Assembly (NCBI RefSeq): GCF_025998535.1
Contig: NZ_AP024233.1
Span: 2,690,001 to 2,754,000, forward strand
Source: Desulfolithobacter dissulfuricans
GTDB lineage: Bacteria; Desulfobacterota; Desulfobulbia; Desulfobulbales; Desulfobulbaceae
Reading direction: 5' to 3'
DNA length: 64,000 bases
The position numbers were made by a program, and so were the translations under genes. Below are positions 17,675 to 27,791 of the stretch, one piece after another. The notes under the pieces were generated by a model, which did not search any database, was not told where the DNA came from, and saw only the letters and a list, made by a program, of their open reading frames with translations. Positions within the stretch are counted from its first letter, which is position 1; each line of letters begins with the position of its first letter.

Positions 17675-18483
17675 TCAGTGGAGAAAATACCAGCTAAAAC
17701 CGATTCCTGAAACGAGAAAACAGTAATAGCCAAACCACTGCAACTGGCCCCGGCGGACGATATGCATCAGAAGGACAATGGCAAGATATCCTGAGATGGC
17801 GGCGGCCAGGGTTCCGGCCAGGATATTGATCATTTCCGCCGTACCGGGAGGATTGGTCAGCAGGTCGCCCAGCTTGAGAACCGCGGCGCCGATGATGGCC
17901 GGGATGGACATGATGAAGGAAAAACGGGCTGCGGTCTCCCGGTTGATTCCCATGAGCATCCCGGCGAAGATGGTGGAGCCACTGCGCGACAGACCGGGAA
18001 GGATGGCCATGGCCTGGGCAATGCCGATGGCGAAGGCCCGGGGACAGGTAACCGGGGTGTCCTTCTGGCGGAGAAACCGGGTCAGGACCATTATGGTGCC
18101 GGTTACGGCCAGCATGGTGAAGGTCACCAGAATATTGTCGAAAATACTATCAATATCATCCTTTAAAAAAAGCCCCACCCCCACGGCCGGCAAGGTGGCG
18201 ACCACCACATATATATCCCACAGATAAGCCTGGCGCAGTTCCGGATCTCCTTTACGGGCCGTGGATGAAGAAAACAGGGCGGTGACCATCAGCAGGAGTT
18301 CCCTGCGAAAGGCGATGACCACAGCCAGCAGGGTACCGAGGTGCAGAAAAACCTCAAAGGCGATACCCGGCCCTCGAATCCCAGGAGAGCCGAACCTATC
18401 ACCAGGTGTCCGGAACTGGAAATGGGCAGAAACTCGGTCAACCCCTGGATGGCACCCAGTATAATTGCCTTAAAAAGATCCAT
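17675..18483 (-). CDS. uppP: Undecaprenyl-diphosphatase UppP (BacA), broken by one frameshift
   Basis: Membrane enzyme that recycles the lipid carrier for peptidoglycan by dephosphorylating undecaprenyl diphosphate. The first catalytic motif [10 protein letters not shown] is at 17-26, and the second (PGLSRSGST) is in the C-terminal part. After GFEG the frame is lost at a CCC run (18371-18373). One added base gives [22 protein letters not shown] and joins the two halves into about 269 aa, the normal length. The ATG at 18483 is 8 nt from GGTGG and preferred over 18489. The broken reading is probably a sequence error. Confidence 0.88.
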
Positions 18484-18511
18484 ACACATTCCACCAGGCA
18501 GGAGACAAAAA

Positions 18512-18547
18512 AAGAGAGCCGATCGATGATTCCCATCAACCGGCTCT
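18512..18547 (-). terminator. Intrinsic terminator between the small secreted protein gene and uppP
   Basis: On the minus strand GAGAGCCG pairs with CGGCTCTC around an 18-20 nt loop and is followed by TTTTTTT. It separates the small gene (18576-18776) from uppP. Confidence 0.8.
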
Positions 18548-18575
18548 CATAAAAAAATCGTTGAAAAAGTGCTGA

Positions 18576-18776
18576 TCAGCAGCCTTCGATGGCTTTCTTC
18601 TTGGCAGCCTTCACAGTTACCTTCTGGCCAGCTTTCAGCTTGTTGGCTTTCTTGCAGGTCATGGTGACCTTGTCACCATCCACGGAGTCCACGGTGCACT
18701 TCACCTTGGCGGCCATTGCAACACCTGCGCTCAGGGCGAAAGCCACTACCATCACGACGGTTACCACTTTTTTCAT
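18576..18776 (-). CDS. Small secreted/periplasmic protein, 66 aa
   Basis: Not recognised as a named family. Residues 1-23 form a classic signal peptide ending in AMAA. The mature part is about 43 aa, Lys-rich and beta-like, with two VDGDKVTM/AGQKVTV-type strands and cysteines in KCTV, TCKK and the final EGC. The start is the ATG at 18776 with AAGGAG upstream, not the earlier in-frame ATG. It has its own terminator, so it is an independent unit. The neighbouring TlpA-like thioredoxin could act on its cysteines; this is a guess. Confidence 0.75.
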   Translation of the reverse strand: MKKVVTVVMVVAFALSAGVAMAAKVKCTVDSVDGDKVTMTCKKANKLKAGQKVTVKAAKKKAIEGC

Positions 18777-18910
18777 GATCTTCTCCTTTAATAAATGGGG
18801 GTTAGAACAATTCCCTTTGCCTCGCCATAATACTTGCAAAATATATTTGCTTTAAGGGAGCTTGTCAACCTTAATTCCTCCGTGCCACAAGGTGTTACAG
18901 CACGCCAGAC

Positions 18911-19414
18911 CTATTGAAGCACCATTTCTATATCCCTTTTGAGCAGGGCATGGGGCACATAACCGGGATATTTCTTCACCACCTGACCCTTTTTATTTAC
19001 CAGAAACGAGGTCGGAATACCGGAGATCCCGCCAAAATCATCAGCGGTTTTCCGGTCGGCCATCAGGACAGTGTAATTGATTTTTTCCTGTTCCATGAGC
19101 TTGGCGACCACCTTGGGCCCTCCCTCGTCCACAGACAGCGCTACCACGGCAAATCCCTGGGGGCCGAACTCCTCATTGAGCCTTTTCAGGGTCGGAATCT
19201 CCTGGCGGCAGGGTGGGCACCAGGTGGCAAAAAAGGTGACCAGCAGGGCCTTGCCCTTGTAGACCTCACTGGATACGGTCTTTCCATCCGGTACCGAGGG
19301 CAGAGAAAAAGCGGGCAGCCGAACCGCGGCCCCGACCGGCGACATGAAGCCGAGCAACAACACCAGCACACCTGTGGCGACGGCGATCCTCTTTATGTTT
19401 TCAAGCCACATCAT
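18911..19414 (-). CDS. TlpA/ResA-like thiol-disulfide oxidoreductase
   Basis: Membrane-anchored or exported thioredoxin-fold protein. The N-terminus has a hydrophobic segment (about residues 9-30, ending SPVGAA). The redox motif is WCPPC at W65-C66-P-P-C69. The cis-proline region GGISGIPTSFLV follows. Such proteins reduce apocytochrome c or other periplasmic thiols. AGGAGG lies 10 nt before the ATG at 19414, so that start is preferred over 19462. Given CcsB 3 kb away, a role in cytochrome c maturation is plausible but not shown. Confidence 0.88.
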   Translation of the reverse strand: MMWLENIKRIAVATGVLVLLLGFMSPVGAAVRLPAFSLPSVPDGKTVSSEVYKGKALLVTFFATWCPPCRQEIPTLKRLNEEFGPQGFAVVALSVDEGGPKVVAKLMEQEKINYTVLMADRKTADDFGGISGIPTSFLVNKKGQVVKKYPGYVPHALLKRDIEMVLQ

Positions 19415-19539
19415 ATCTATACAACCTCCTGTCTCAACAGGGCATGTTTCACCCACTGTCATGAATTGAGCCCCGGCCCAGACCGGGGTGCGCTGAATAT
19501 TTGTTCCTATTTACACACAGACACCCAAATCTGCAACAG

Positions 19540-19569
19540 AAAGAAAAAGACCGGGCAGAACGCCCGGTC
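19540..19569 (-). terminator. Intrinsic terminator after the rod-type flagellar protein gene
   Basis: GACCGGGC (19549-19556) pairs with GCCCGGTC (19562-19569). On the minus strand the stem is followed by TTTTTCTTTC. Confidence 0.8.
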
Positions 19570-19651
19570 TACGGAAGAGGAGAGGAGCTAACACTGATCG
19601 GCAACTGATCAGCTTTGAAATTCGAAAGAAAATTGTGTAACAGTGAAATAC

Positions 19652-20005
19652 TCAGGCTGTAATATCCAGTACGCTGTCCTCCATGGCTTTCTCGGCCGTT
19701 ATGGTTTTCAGTTGGGCCTGGTACATGATCCGGGCCTGCCTCATGTCCGACAATTCCCGAGCGGGATCGGTGGCCGACTGCTCAACCATTTCCAGCTCGG
19801 AACGGACCTCCACCGGGATGGATAACCCTGGAATGTCGACCTTTTCCGGCACTGCCAATACCCCGCCGGTTTTCTGCTCTTCAAAAAGCACCCGGGTTCT
19901 TCTGTAGCCTTCGGTGTTCATATTGGCCACATTGGAAGCCACGGCCGAGAGCCGGGCCCCTGATGCCTGCAGTCCTGAGAGTGCGCTCTGCACACTGGAT
20001 ATCAT
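19652..20005 (-). CDS. Flagellar basal-body rod-type protein (FlgC/FlgB-like), stand-alone
   Basis: Carries the conserved N-terminal flagellar rod motif: SALSGLQASGARLSAVASNVANMNTEGY at about residues 7-34 (shown in parts: ALSGLQASGARL and SNVANMNTEGY), and a C-terminal amphipathic helix (QARIMYQAQLKTI). At 117 aa it is shorter than FlgC (about 135-150). The ATG at 20005 has AGGAG about 6 nt upstream and is preferred over 20035. No other flagellar gene is near, so this is an orphan copy. It may be a divergent rod part or have another axial role. Confidence 0.75.
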   Translation of the reverse strand: MISSVQSALSGLQASGARLSAVASNVANMNTEGYRRTRVLFEEQKTGGVLAVPEKVDIPGLSIPVEVRSELEMVEQSATDPARELSDMRQARIMYQAQLKTITAEKAMEDSVLDITA

Positions 20006-20268
20006 ATCATGCTCCTGCCACGGGTTTTCTTTCACTTTCTTGTTGCATCAACCATGCCATAACAAAATTCACTCTCCAGCCGCTGTTCCGAACATGGTCG
20101 GCGGACCAGGACAACCATGCCCTTCGACCCTGACCCGGGAACGACGGCAGAGGCGGACATCTGTGAAAAATATTGCGCCGGCGTATGGTTCAGAGTAGAT
20201 ATTAGCGTTGAACCAGCGCATTATCATAAGCGTTATCCCTCAACCACTTTACAAATCATCTATCTGCC

Positions 20269-21252
20269 ATGTCTGTACGTTTCGGCTGGTTAACGGCCTG
20301 TATCCTGCTTTTCACCTGCATCCATCCCATCTACGCCGCCGACATCGTCGACCGGGTTGTGGCAGTGGTGAATGACGATGTCATCACCTTGTCCGAAGTC
20401 AACCAGGAAGGCAAAGCCCTGTTCAAGCGCATCGCCGAGCAGGTCCCACCCGACCGGCTGGAAGAAGCCCTGCAGCAGGCCAGACAAAATGTGATCGAGG
20501 AGTTGATTGACAAGAAGATTCTCCAGCAGGAAGCCCGCAAATATGATCTCAAAGTCACCGATGAAGAGGTCGACAGGGCACTTCAGCGTATCCTGGAGAG
20601 AAACAATACCACCATGGAACAATTTCGCAGTGAGCTGGCGGCCGTGGGCATGGACGAGCAGCAATACCGGGAAAATCTACGCAGCCAGATACTGAGCTCC
20701 AAGCTGGTCAATATGGAGGTCCGCTCCAAGGTGATCATCCCTGAAGAGAAGATTATCGACTATTACGATACCCATTACATGGAACGGATGGGGGACGGGG
20801 GCTACTATCTTCTTCAGATAGGCATTAACGTCGACCCCAACGATCCTGATCCCGAGCGGGCCAGAGCCGAGGCGAGGAAAAAGGCCGAACAGATAAGAGA
20901 ACAGGCTCTTGCCGGCGAGGACTTCAAGGAACTGGCGAGAAAATATTCCGACCTGCCGTCGGCCGCCGACGGCGGTGATATCGGCGTCTTCAAGGCTGAT
21001 GAAATGGCCCCGGCCATGCGTGAGGCCGTGATCAGCCTCAAGCCCGGAGAGATCAGCGAACTTGTCGAGACTTCTTCGGGTTTCCAGATATTCAAGTTGC
21101 TTTCCAGCAAGCAGGGACAGATTGTGGCCAAGGTCCCCTATGACGAGGTCAAGGAAGAGATACGCAACATTCTCTACCAGCAAGAGACAAAGGAACTCTT
21201 TGACAACTGGCTCAAAAAAATGCGTGAAAACGCATACATTAAAATTCTGTAG
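20269..21252 (+). CDS. SurA-like periplasmic chaperone with one PPIC (parvulin) domain
   Basis: Outer-membrane protein folding factor. A signal peptide (residues 1-23, ending IYAA) is followed by a SurA N-terminal domain with the typical DRVVAVVNDDVITLSEV start, an helical chaperone part to about 150, and one parvulin domain (about 175-270, with ARKYSDLPSAADGGDIGVF). E. coli SurA has two parvulin repeats; this 327-aa form has one, which is common in Desulfobacterota. It is followed after 6 nt by the RodZ-like gene and probably shares its transcript. Confidence 0.88.
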   Translation: MSVRFGWLTACILLFTCIHPIYAADIVDRVVAVVNDDVITLSEVNQEGKALFKRIAEQVPPDRLEEALQQARQNVIEELIDKKILQQEARKYDLKVTDEEVDRALQRILERNNTTMEQFRSELAAVGMDEQQYRENLRSQILSSKLVNMEVRSKVIIPEEKIIDYYDTHYMERMGDGGYYLLQIGINVDPNDPDPERARAEARKKAEQIREQALAGEDFKELARKYSDLPSAADGGDIGVFKADEMAPAMREAVISLKPGEISELVETSSGFQIFKLLSSKQGQIVAKVPYDEVKEEIRNILYQQETKELFDNWLKKMRENAYIKIL

Positions 21253-21258
21253 GAACAG

Positions 21259-22185
21259 ATGAAGAGCGACCCTCAGGAACAACATCCCGTCGAAGAATGC
21301 GACGAGCAGGCTGTGTCAGAAAATGTGGGCAGCTACCTGCAGCGACTGCGCCTGAAAAAGGAGCTCAGCGTGGAAGAGGTTGCCAGGGCCACCAGGATAT
21401 CCCATTCCAACATCCGCGCCATTGAGGCCCAGGCATATCATCAGCTGCCAGCCGATACCTTTACCAAGGGACTCATCTCTCTGTACGCTGAATTTCTCGG
21501 TGAAAACGGCAGTGAACTGGCGACCCGATTCCTCAAGGAACGGGATCGGGAACAGGCTCCTGGCAGACGGAGCGGTCGACAGAAAGGTCTGCGCCATAGC
21601 AACCTGGCCCCAAAAACCCTGGCAGAACCGGCCCATATATCTTCTGCCGCCATGGCCGGTTTCCTCCTCCTCTTCATCGCCCTCAGCTTTACGGCCTTCT
21701 GCGTCTATACCTCATGGAACCCCTTCGCCTTTCTCACCGACGGGAAAAACGATGCCCGGACCGGCATGAATGACATGTTCACAAGCAGTGCTCTGCTCAA
21801 GGAAAACTCATCCGCAGTGACCTCCAGATCGGAAAAGCTTCCCGACGGTAACAATGCGACCCCTCAAACCGTTGGCCAGCAGGTCCCAAACACCCTTACA
21901 CAAGCGCCTCCTGCCACCCAAAACCCCGAAGCGCTCTATACCCTGCGTCTTGCCTTTGACAAAGACTGCCAGGTGACGGTAACCATCGATGACCAGGAGC
22001 CGGCCCAAAGGACCTTCAAGGAAGGGGAAGAACAACAATGGCAGGCAGGCAAGGCCATTATCCTCCAGTTCGACACGCCTGGAGCGGCTACGCTTGTGCT
22101 CAATGATAAAGAAATTCCCTTCCCTGACCCCGATGGTGACGGAAAGATCGTTCTGCGCATCCCAGAAGCCCTGCTCGACCTGTAG
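21259..22185 (+). CDS. RodZ-like helix-turn-helix membrane protein
   Basis: An N-terminal HTH_25-type domain (about 20-90; YLQRLRLKKELSVEEVARATRIS) is followed by a basic linker, a single transmembrane helix (about 131-152) and a periplasmic DUF4115-like beta domain (about 225-305). This is the layout of RodZ, which links MreB to the cell-wall elongation machinery. The Ser/Thr/Gln-rich stretch between helix and C-domain is the usual spacer. It lies between surA-like and recO. Symbol withheld because some proteins of this layout differ from RodZ. Confidence 0.85.
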   Translation: MKSDPQEQHPVEECDEQAVSENVGSYLQRLRLKKELSVEEVARATRISHSNIRAIEAQAYHQLPADTFTKGLISLYAEFLGENGSELATRFLKERDREQAPGRRSGRQKGLRHSNLAPKTLAEPAHISSAAMAGFLLLFIALSFTAFCVYTSWNPFAFLTDGKNDARTGMNDMFTSSALLKENSSAVTSRSEKLPDGNNATPQTVGQQVPNTLTQAPPATQNPEALYTLRLAFDKDCQVTVTIDDQEPAQRTFKEGEEQQWQAGKAIILQFDTPGAATLVLNDKEIPFPDPDGDGKIVLRIPEALLDL

Positions 22186-22203
22186 GGCCGATCAACCGAC
22201 GAC

Positions 22204-22986
22204 ATGAAAGAACGCAGGACCAGGGGAATTGTTCTGCAGATCAGGGACCACGCTGAATCGGACAAGCTGGTGACCTTCTACAGCCCGAGCCTGGGGCGGG
22301 TCACCGGCATCGCCAAGGGTGCCAAACGCAGCAAACGCCGTTTCGTCAACAAGCTGGAACCCTTCACCCAACTGCACATCCTCTACCGACCGTCCCGGAA
22401 CTCCAGCCTGCTCTTTCTCGCCGACGCGGAACTCGATAACGCCTATCTCTCCCTGCGCCGGCAATACAGTCGCTATGTCACCGCCATGCTCATCGCCGAG
22501 CTGGTTCTCTGTTTTACCCGGGAAGAGGATGGCGACCCGGCCACATTCCGCCTGCTGGCATGGGCTCTCGGGGCCCTGGACCGTGGCCTGCCACCCCTGC
22601 AGACAGCTACACTCTTTCACCTCCGGCTTCTGGGAGAAGCCGGGTACCGTCCGGTTCTTAACCGATGCAGCGTCTGTGGCAGAAAGGTCTCCCCAGACGT
22701 CATCTTCTGCCTCCCTCCGTCCTCGGGGCTGTTGATATGCCACCCCTGCCGCAACGAGCCGGCAGCGTCCAACTTCACCCTCTCAACCCAGACCCTCAAG
22801 TTCCTCCACAATGCCCAGGTCCTGGACCTGGACCGGCTGGACCGGCTCCGCATGTCCCGGCAGGCCACCGCGGAATCGCTGAACATCCTCTATCGGTACA
22901 CCCAGCACCTGCTTCAGCAGGACATTCACAGCTATCGTTTTCTGAACCTGAGCCTGGGATCTCCCCGAAATAGTAGCCTGAAATAA
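22204..22986 (+). CDS. recO: DNA repair protein RecO
   Basis: Recombination mediator that loads RecA on SSB-coated single strands with RecR. The N-terminal OB fold starts RTRGIVLQIRDHAESDKLVTFYSPSLG, here given as the region 4-30 with the family signature around DHAESDKLV. A helical core follows, then a Zn-finger made by CSVCGRK and CHPCRNE. At 260 aa it is full length. It lies 18 nt after the RodZ-like gene. The convergent SNF2 helicase ends 64 nt downstream. Confidence 0.92.
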   Translation: MKERRTRGIVLQIRDHAESDKLVTFYSPSLGRVTGIAKGAKRSKRRFVNKLEPFTQLHILYRPSRNSSLLFLADAELDNAYLSLRRQYSRYVTAMLIAELVLCFTREEDGDPATFRLLAWALGALDRGLPPLQTATLFHLRLLGEAGYRPVLNRCSVCGRKVSPDVIFCLPPSSGLLICHPCRNEPAASNFTLSTQTLKFLHNAQVLDLDRLDRLRMSRQATAESLNILYRYTQHLLQQDIHSYRFLNLSLGSPRNSSLK

Positions 22987-23049
22987 CCGCTGACTATCGT
23001 TTAACCCGCATGTTTCAAACAAACCGGGCATGGTGGCCTTTGCCCGCTC

Positions 23050-26000
23050 TCAGCCGCTGCGGATGAGCTCCAGAAGTTCCTCGGCACTGATCCGGGCCGA
23101 GACATCAGCACCCTCGAGAAGAGAGTTGGCCAGATCGCGTTTTTCCTGATGCAACCGGACAATTTTCTCCTCGATGGTCCCGGCGGTGACCAGCCGGTAG
23201 ACGGTTACCGGCCGTTTCTGGCCGATACGGTGGGCCCGGTCGGCGGCCTGGTCCTCCACGGCCGGGTTCCACCATGGATCCATGTGAATGACATAGTCAG
23301 CCGCTGTCAGATTGAGCCCCAGGCCACCGGCCTTGAGGCTGATGAGGAACAGATCCCCTTCTCCGGCCTGGAAAGACTCCACCTGGCGCTGCCGGTCCTT
23401 GGCCGGGGTAGTCCCGTCAAGATACTTGTACACAATACCCCTGGTATCGAGAAATTCCCGAATCAGGGCCAGATGACCGGTGAACTGACTGAAGACCAGG
23501 GCCTTGTGCCGCGAGGCCAGCAACTCCTCGATCACCTCGGCAAAGACCTGCAGCTTGGTGGACGGGATATCGGTTTCCGGCATGACAAGCCTGGGGTTAC
23601 AGCATGCCCGCCTTAGCCGCATGATCTCGGCCAGGATCTGCAGATGTCGACCTGACTTTTCAGCACTGCCCTCGATATTCTCGATGGCCTGCTGGCGGAT
23701 AGCCTCATAGAACTGCATTTCCTCGGGCTTCATCTCCACCCGCAGCGTTATCTCGGTGCGCGGAGGCAGCTCGTCAAGGACCTGGGACTTGATCCGCCGC
23801 AGCATAAAGGGCCGGATCAGTTTCTTGAGCTTACGCCTGGCCTCCCGGTCATGGTGTTTTTCAATGGGAATACCGAACCGGGCATTGAACTGCTTATAGG
23901 TGCCGAGCAGGCCAGGATTGATAAAGCGAAACAGGTTCCAGAGTTCACCCAGGTGGTTTTCAATGGGGGTACCGGTGGTGATCAGGCGAAACCTCCCCTT
24001 GAGACGCATGGCGGCCTTGGACCGCTTGGTGGCCGCATTCTTGATCGCCTGGGCCTCATCCAGGACAATGGTCTGCCAGTCGACCTGTTCCAGCAGTTCC
24101 ACCTCCTGCTGCAGGAGCGTATAACTGGTGATAAGCAGATCAAACTTGCCCAGCGATTCGATGGTCTCCTTCCGGTCCGTTCCGGTCAGGGTGCGGATGT
24201 TGAGGGTGGGAGCAAAGCGGAGCGCCTCTTGTTCCCAGTTCATACATACCGAGGTGGGCGCCACCACCAGGGTGGGCCCCTCCTTGGCCAGGTAGAGAAT
24301 AACGGCCAGGGCCTGGAGTGTTTTGCCAAGCCCCATATCATCGGCCAGACAGCCACCGATGCCCAGATGGGCCAACCGCACCATCCAGACAAACCCCTCG
24401 GTCTGGTAATCCCGCAGGTCTGCCTGCAGAGTGGAGGGCACCTCTGGAACCAGATCCTGGGCATACTGGATGGCCTCAAGCTGTTTTTTCCAGCCCTCGT
24501 CCGCTGTGGTGCAGGTCTGCCTGGTCAAGTCATCCAGGGCAATAGCCGCCAGGGGATGGATATGGACCTCATCCTCACCCTCGGCCGATTCCATATCGCC
24601 AAAGAGTATCAATTCCTCCAGCTGTTTGCGAAACTCCTGGGTCAGGGCGAGAAACTGGCCCTCGCCGATGGGAATAAAGCGGCTCTTGGCCTCGCGTACC
24701 TTTTCCAGCAGGACCTTGAGCTCGATCACCTCGTCCTGATCCACTTCCAGATGGCCGGACAGGGCAAACCAATTCTGCTGACTGGTCCGGATATTGAGAT
24801 TGAGCTGATTGATTCCCGCCCGGCGACGGACCGCCAGTTTTTCCCCTTCCGGCCACTCAAGCACCACCCGGTCACGGATTTCCTCGATCTCAAGCAGGGC
24901 CTGCAGGCACTCTTCCGGATCAAGCAGATGCCATTCCCGCTTGTTCTCCTGCTCCAGATCAATGGCCAGGTCCAGGATGGGGCAACTCTCCTCGATTTCC
25001 CGGGCCTTTTCTTCTTCGAGCTTGAGATTGCGCCGGGTCTGCAGCCGGCGTCCACCTACCTCGGCCATGAGATTGGCCACCCCGACCCCGGGCTTGAGAT
25101 AGAGCCCGCCCTTGCCAAAAGGCTGGACAAACATCTCCAGCCTGAATCCGGAGCCATAGGGGATAATGTGGATATGGATGGTGGGATCGGCCTCGACCAT
25201 GGTGACATCCTGCCCTTCCACCGACACGTCGATGGCCGAGTGTACGGTCATGAACGAGGCAATATTGCCGATGGCGTCCAGCACCTGTCCGGACGCGGCC
25301 ATGGGAACCCGCAGTCCATGGCGCCCGGTGATCCCGGCAACGCGGCGATGCTCATCCTTGATATGGATGATCCGAAAGCGGGTGGGGGTCTCCTGCCAGA
25401 CCGCGATCTTGCCGTCACCGATGTCCTGGGCAAAATGGATGAACAGAAATTCGCCCTGTTTTTCCACCAGCAGCTCCGGCTCTCCGGCCACCAGCTCAAC
25501 GGGTGTGGAAGGTGATTTTTCGAGAAAAACGAGAGGGTGCCCCACAAGGGCAGGCAGGGCCTCGTCCAGATCAAAGGCACAGCCGCCATTTCTGGCCGTG
25601 GCATCCCCCACCTGGCGGATGGCGCCGCAGACCTTGCGATCCTGGGGGTGAGAAAGTCCAGCCCACGGGACTGCATCAGACGGTTGAGGGCAACGAGCCG
25701 TCCCTTGCTCCAGTTTCCGGAACTGCTTTTCTTCTGCTCGCGGGCGGAAAGGTGCAGCCGACCATCCCGGTAGTCTACCATCCAGGCCAGTCGGGTCCGC
25801 CGCCTCGGTTCCCGGGCCCGGGAGGTGACACTGATCAGCTCCTGGAGACTCTTTTTCCAGTCATCCTCTGGCGAGATGATGTGCACCACGGTCCGGCAGC
25901 CGAGCTGTTTCCGCAGGGACACGGCGACGGGGCCGTACTTGGCCCCATGCTCAGGATTAATGGCGGCCAGCAGTTCGGCCGCCTCCATGGCCACCCAGAA

Positions 26001-27257
26001 AAAACCGCTCTCCTGCCCCTGCTCCATCAGATGGACCAGGGCGTCCTGGTACTCCGGCGGGATCTCCACCCCCATCCAGTGGAGGGCAAGGACCGAGATA
26101 AGGATGGTCAGGCTGCGGTTGTCGCTCTCCAGCCGCTCGGTCAGTTCCATCATGTCCGGCATGTTGCCGTCCGTGGAACGGACCACGGCATCGAGAAAAC
26201 GAAACGGGATCTCCTCGGGACACCCTTTACAGCGCGAAAGGACAATGGCCACTGCCCGCCGGACCATTTCCCGGTCTGCCGGTTCGTTACGCTCAAGCAT
26301 GCTCAGAAGGCAAAATACCCCTGTTATCCCAAGGAAAAAATTCCCTTCATCACCGGCATACGCGTTGAGCTGTTCCAGATCCCGGACATAGATATCCCGC
26401 GCCAGGGAACTGTCTCCCCTCAGGAAAGCCACCGTGCCGGCAAAACCAGAGCCCTGAAACCCGTCTTCATTGTCCTCCACCAGACGGGCCAGGGAATCAA
26501 GCCGGCCCTGGAACAGATAGTAACTGGCCAGCATACGCCGAAACGGCAGCAGCTCGAATTCGGAGAGAGAACTGGTAATACCGACCTCAAGATACTCCTG
26601 AACCGGCGGAAAAGAGACCAGGGATTCCATGGAATAGCGGATGACCTGATCCAGGAGAAAAAACTGCAGAGAACCGGGAAGCGAGGCAAACCAGGCAATA
26701 TCAAAACCCGTGCCGGCCATCCGTACCCCGGGTGGTTCCGGACCGAGATGCTCCTGACACTGCTGTTCAAGAAATGCCTGGGCTTCCTCTATCTTGTCAA
26801 AATCCTGGCTGTAGACACCGATGCGGAACTGGCGCATGGCCCGCCAGCAGCGGGTAGACCATTTTCCGTAGGTGTACGAGACTGGAGCTTCCTTTTCGAT
26901 GAGGTATGCCAGTGCGGAAAAGAGACCGTTCTCCACAGCCTTCCGGGTCATCAACTCGGCAAGTACCGGAACGACCTGGTTCTGACGGTTCAGCAGACCA
27001 AGCTCGCGCAGACGGAGGACCGAGGCCTGAATTTCCTCCTTCACCGGCGCCCGGCCGCCGGGGAAATCCATATCCACCCGGCCAAGGCAGTTGGCAAGAA
27101 ACGTCACCGAGACCGGTTCATAGATGATGGATATGAACTGGAGGAGAAAAAGATCCGTTGGAGACAGACTGCTGAGAATGTTCTGATCAAAAGTGGTGGT
27201 TTCGTCGGTCGGCATATCCTGCTGCACACAAAAAGAGTAAAAAAAATCCCAAGACAT
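23050..27257 (-). CDS. SNF2-family DEAD/DEAH-box helicase, about 1400 aa, broken by one frameshift
   Basis: A large Swi2/Snf2 ATPase that would move on double-stranded DNA. The C-terminal part has the full set of motifs: DDMGLGKT (Walker A), LDEAQAIKN (motif II), TGTPIENHL, and DRAHRIGQ (motif VI). The N-terminal 550 residues are helical with no recognised domain. The frame breaks at a G5 run (25644-25648). The N-part loses frame after LDFLTP, and the C-part continues as QDRKVCGAIRQVGDATARNGG. One added base joins them. A region of shared helicase content before the motor (about 560-900) may bind partners. It is transcribed alone. The start at 27257 lacks a strong ribosome-binding site; an ATG at 27215 is possible. 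Confidence 0.88.
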
Positions 27258-27422
27258 TTCATACTACCATGCCTGTCTGATTTCGCTAAAGAAAAATCAG
27301 CAGCCGGAAGTTTCCCCCCAACGCCCCTGGTTTCTCCGAAACTCACCACAAGTTTGGATAAGTACATCGTGATTTTCACAGGTCGAAGTCTTCGCTACCT
27401 GTTGTGGCTGGGCCGTGCCGAA

Positions 27423-27472
27423 ACCCGGAGTCTCCCTTCGGTCGCTTACCCGGAGTCTCCCTTCGGTCGCTT
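27423..27472. repeat. Two perfect 25-bp tandem repeats
   Basis: A 25-nt unit starting ACCCGGAGTCTCCC occurs at 27423-27447 and again at 27448-27472, followed by a 3-nt partial copy. It lies in the 534-nt gene-free stretch 27258-27791. I see no other feature in 27258-27640. Confidence 0.9.
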
Positions 27473-27691
27473 ACCTGGTCCAGCCATGCTGGTTTATATG
27501 AAATTCTCGTCCCACCCTCCAGGAGGACAACAGCTTCCATGTTTCGTTGTGCAACCCGTGGGAGCCTGCATGGGTGTTAGAAGAAGAGAAAAGATCTATC
27601 CCCGTGAGATCATGCCCAAATAACCGGTGTCAACAGTGATATGTAACGAAAAAAACAGACTATTTTCCACATATCAACTACGTTTTTCTCG

Positions 27692-27770
27692 GTTGACAAA
27701 AAGGCAATTACCTATAATCATAGTTGTCACAATGCCAACCACACATACCTTTTTGTCAACTGTTGACAAA
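27692..27770 (+). promoter_or_regulatory. Operator/promoter region with GTTGACAAA palindrome
   Basis: TTTGTCAAC-T-GTTGACAAA (27752-27770) is a perfect 9-bp-arm palindrome ending 21 nt before the recombinase-like start. The same half-site GTTGACAAA also occurs at 27692-27700. TATAAT is at 27713-27718, 14 nt after the TTGACA of that half-site. That spacing is too short for an ideal sigma-70 promoter, so the exact -35 is uncertain. The repeated sites suggest binding by a dimeric regulator, perhaps the adjacent protein. Confidence 0.6.
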
Positions 27771-27791
27771 CATAAATGACAGGAAATCTCC

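Noticed and set aside
27423-27472. CRISPR array
   Set aside because: The repeats are in direct contact with no spacers, and no cas gene is near.
23851-27623. Two very long plus-strand frames (554 and 706 aa)
   Set aside because: They run antisense to the SNF2 helicase and have no family features or start sites; shadows of GC-rich codons.
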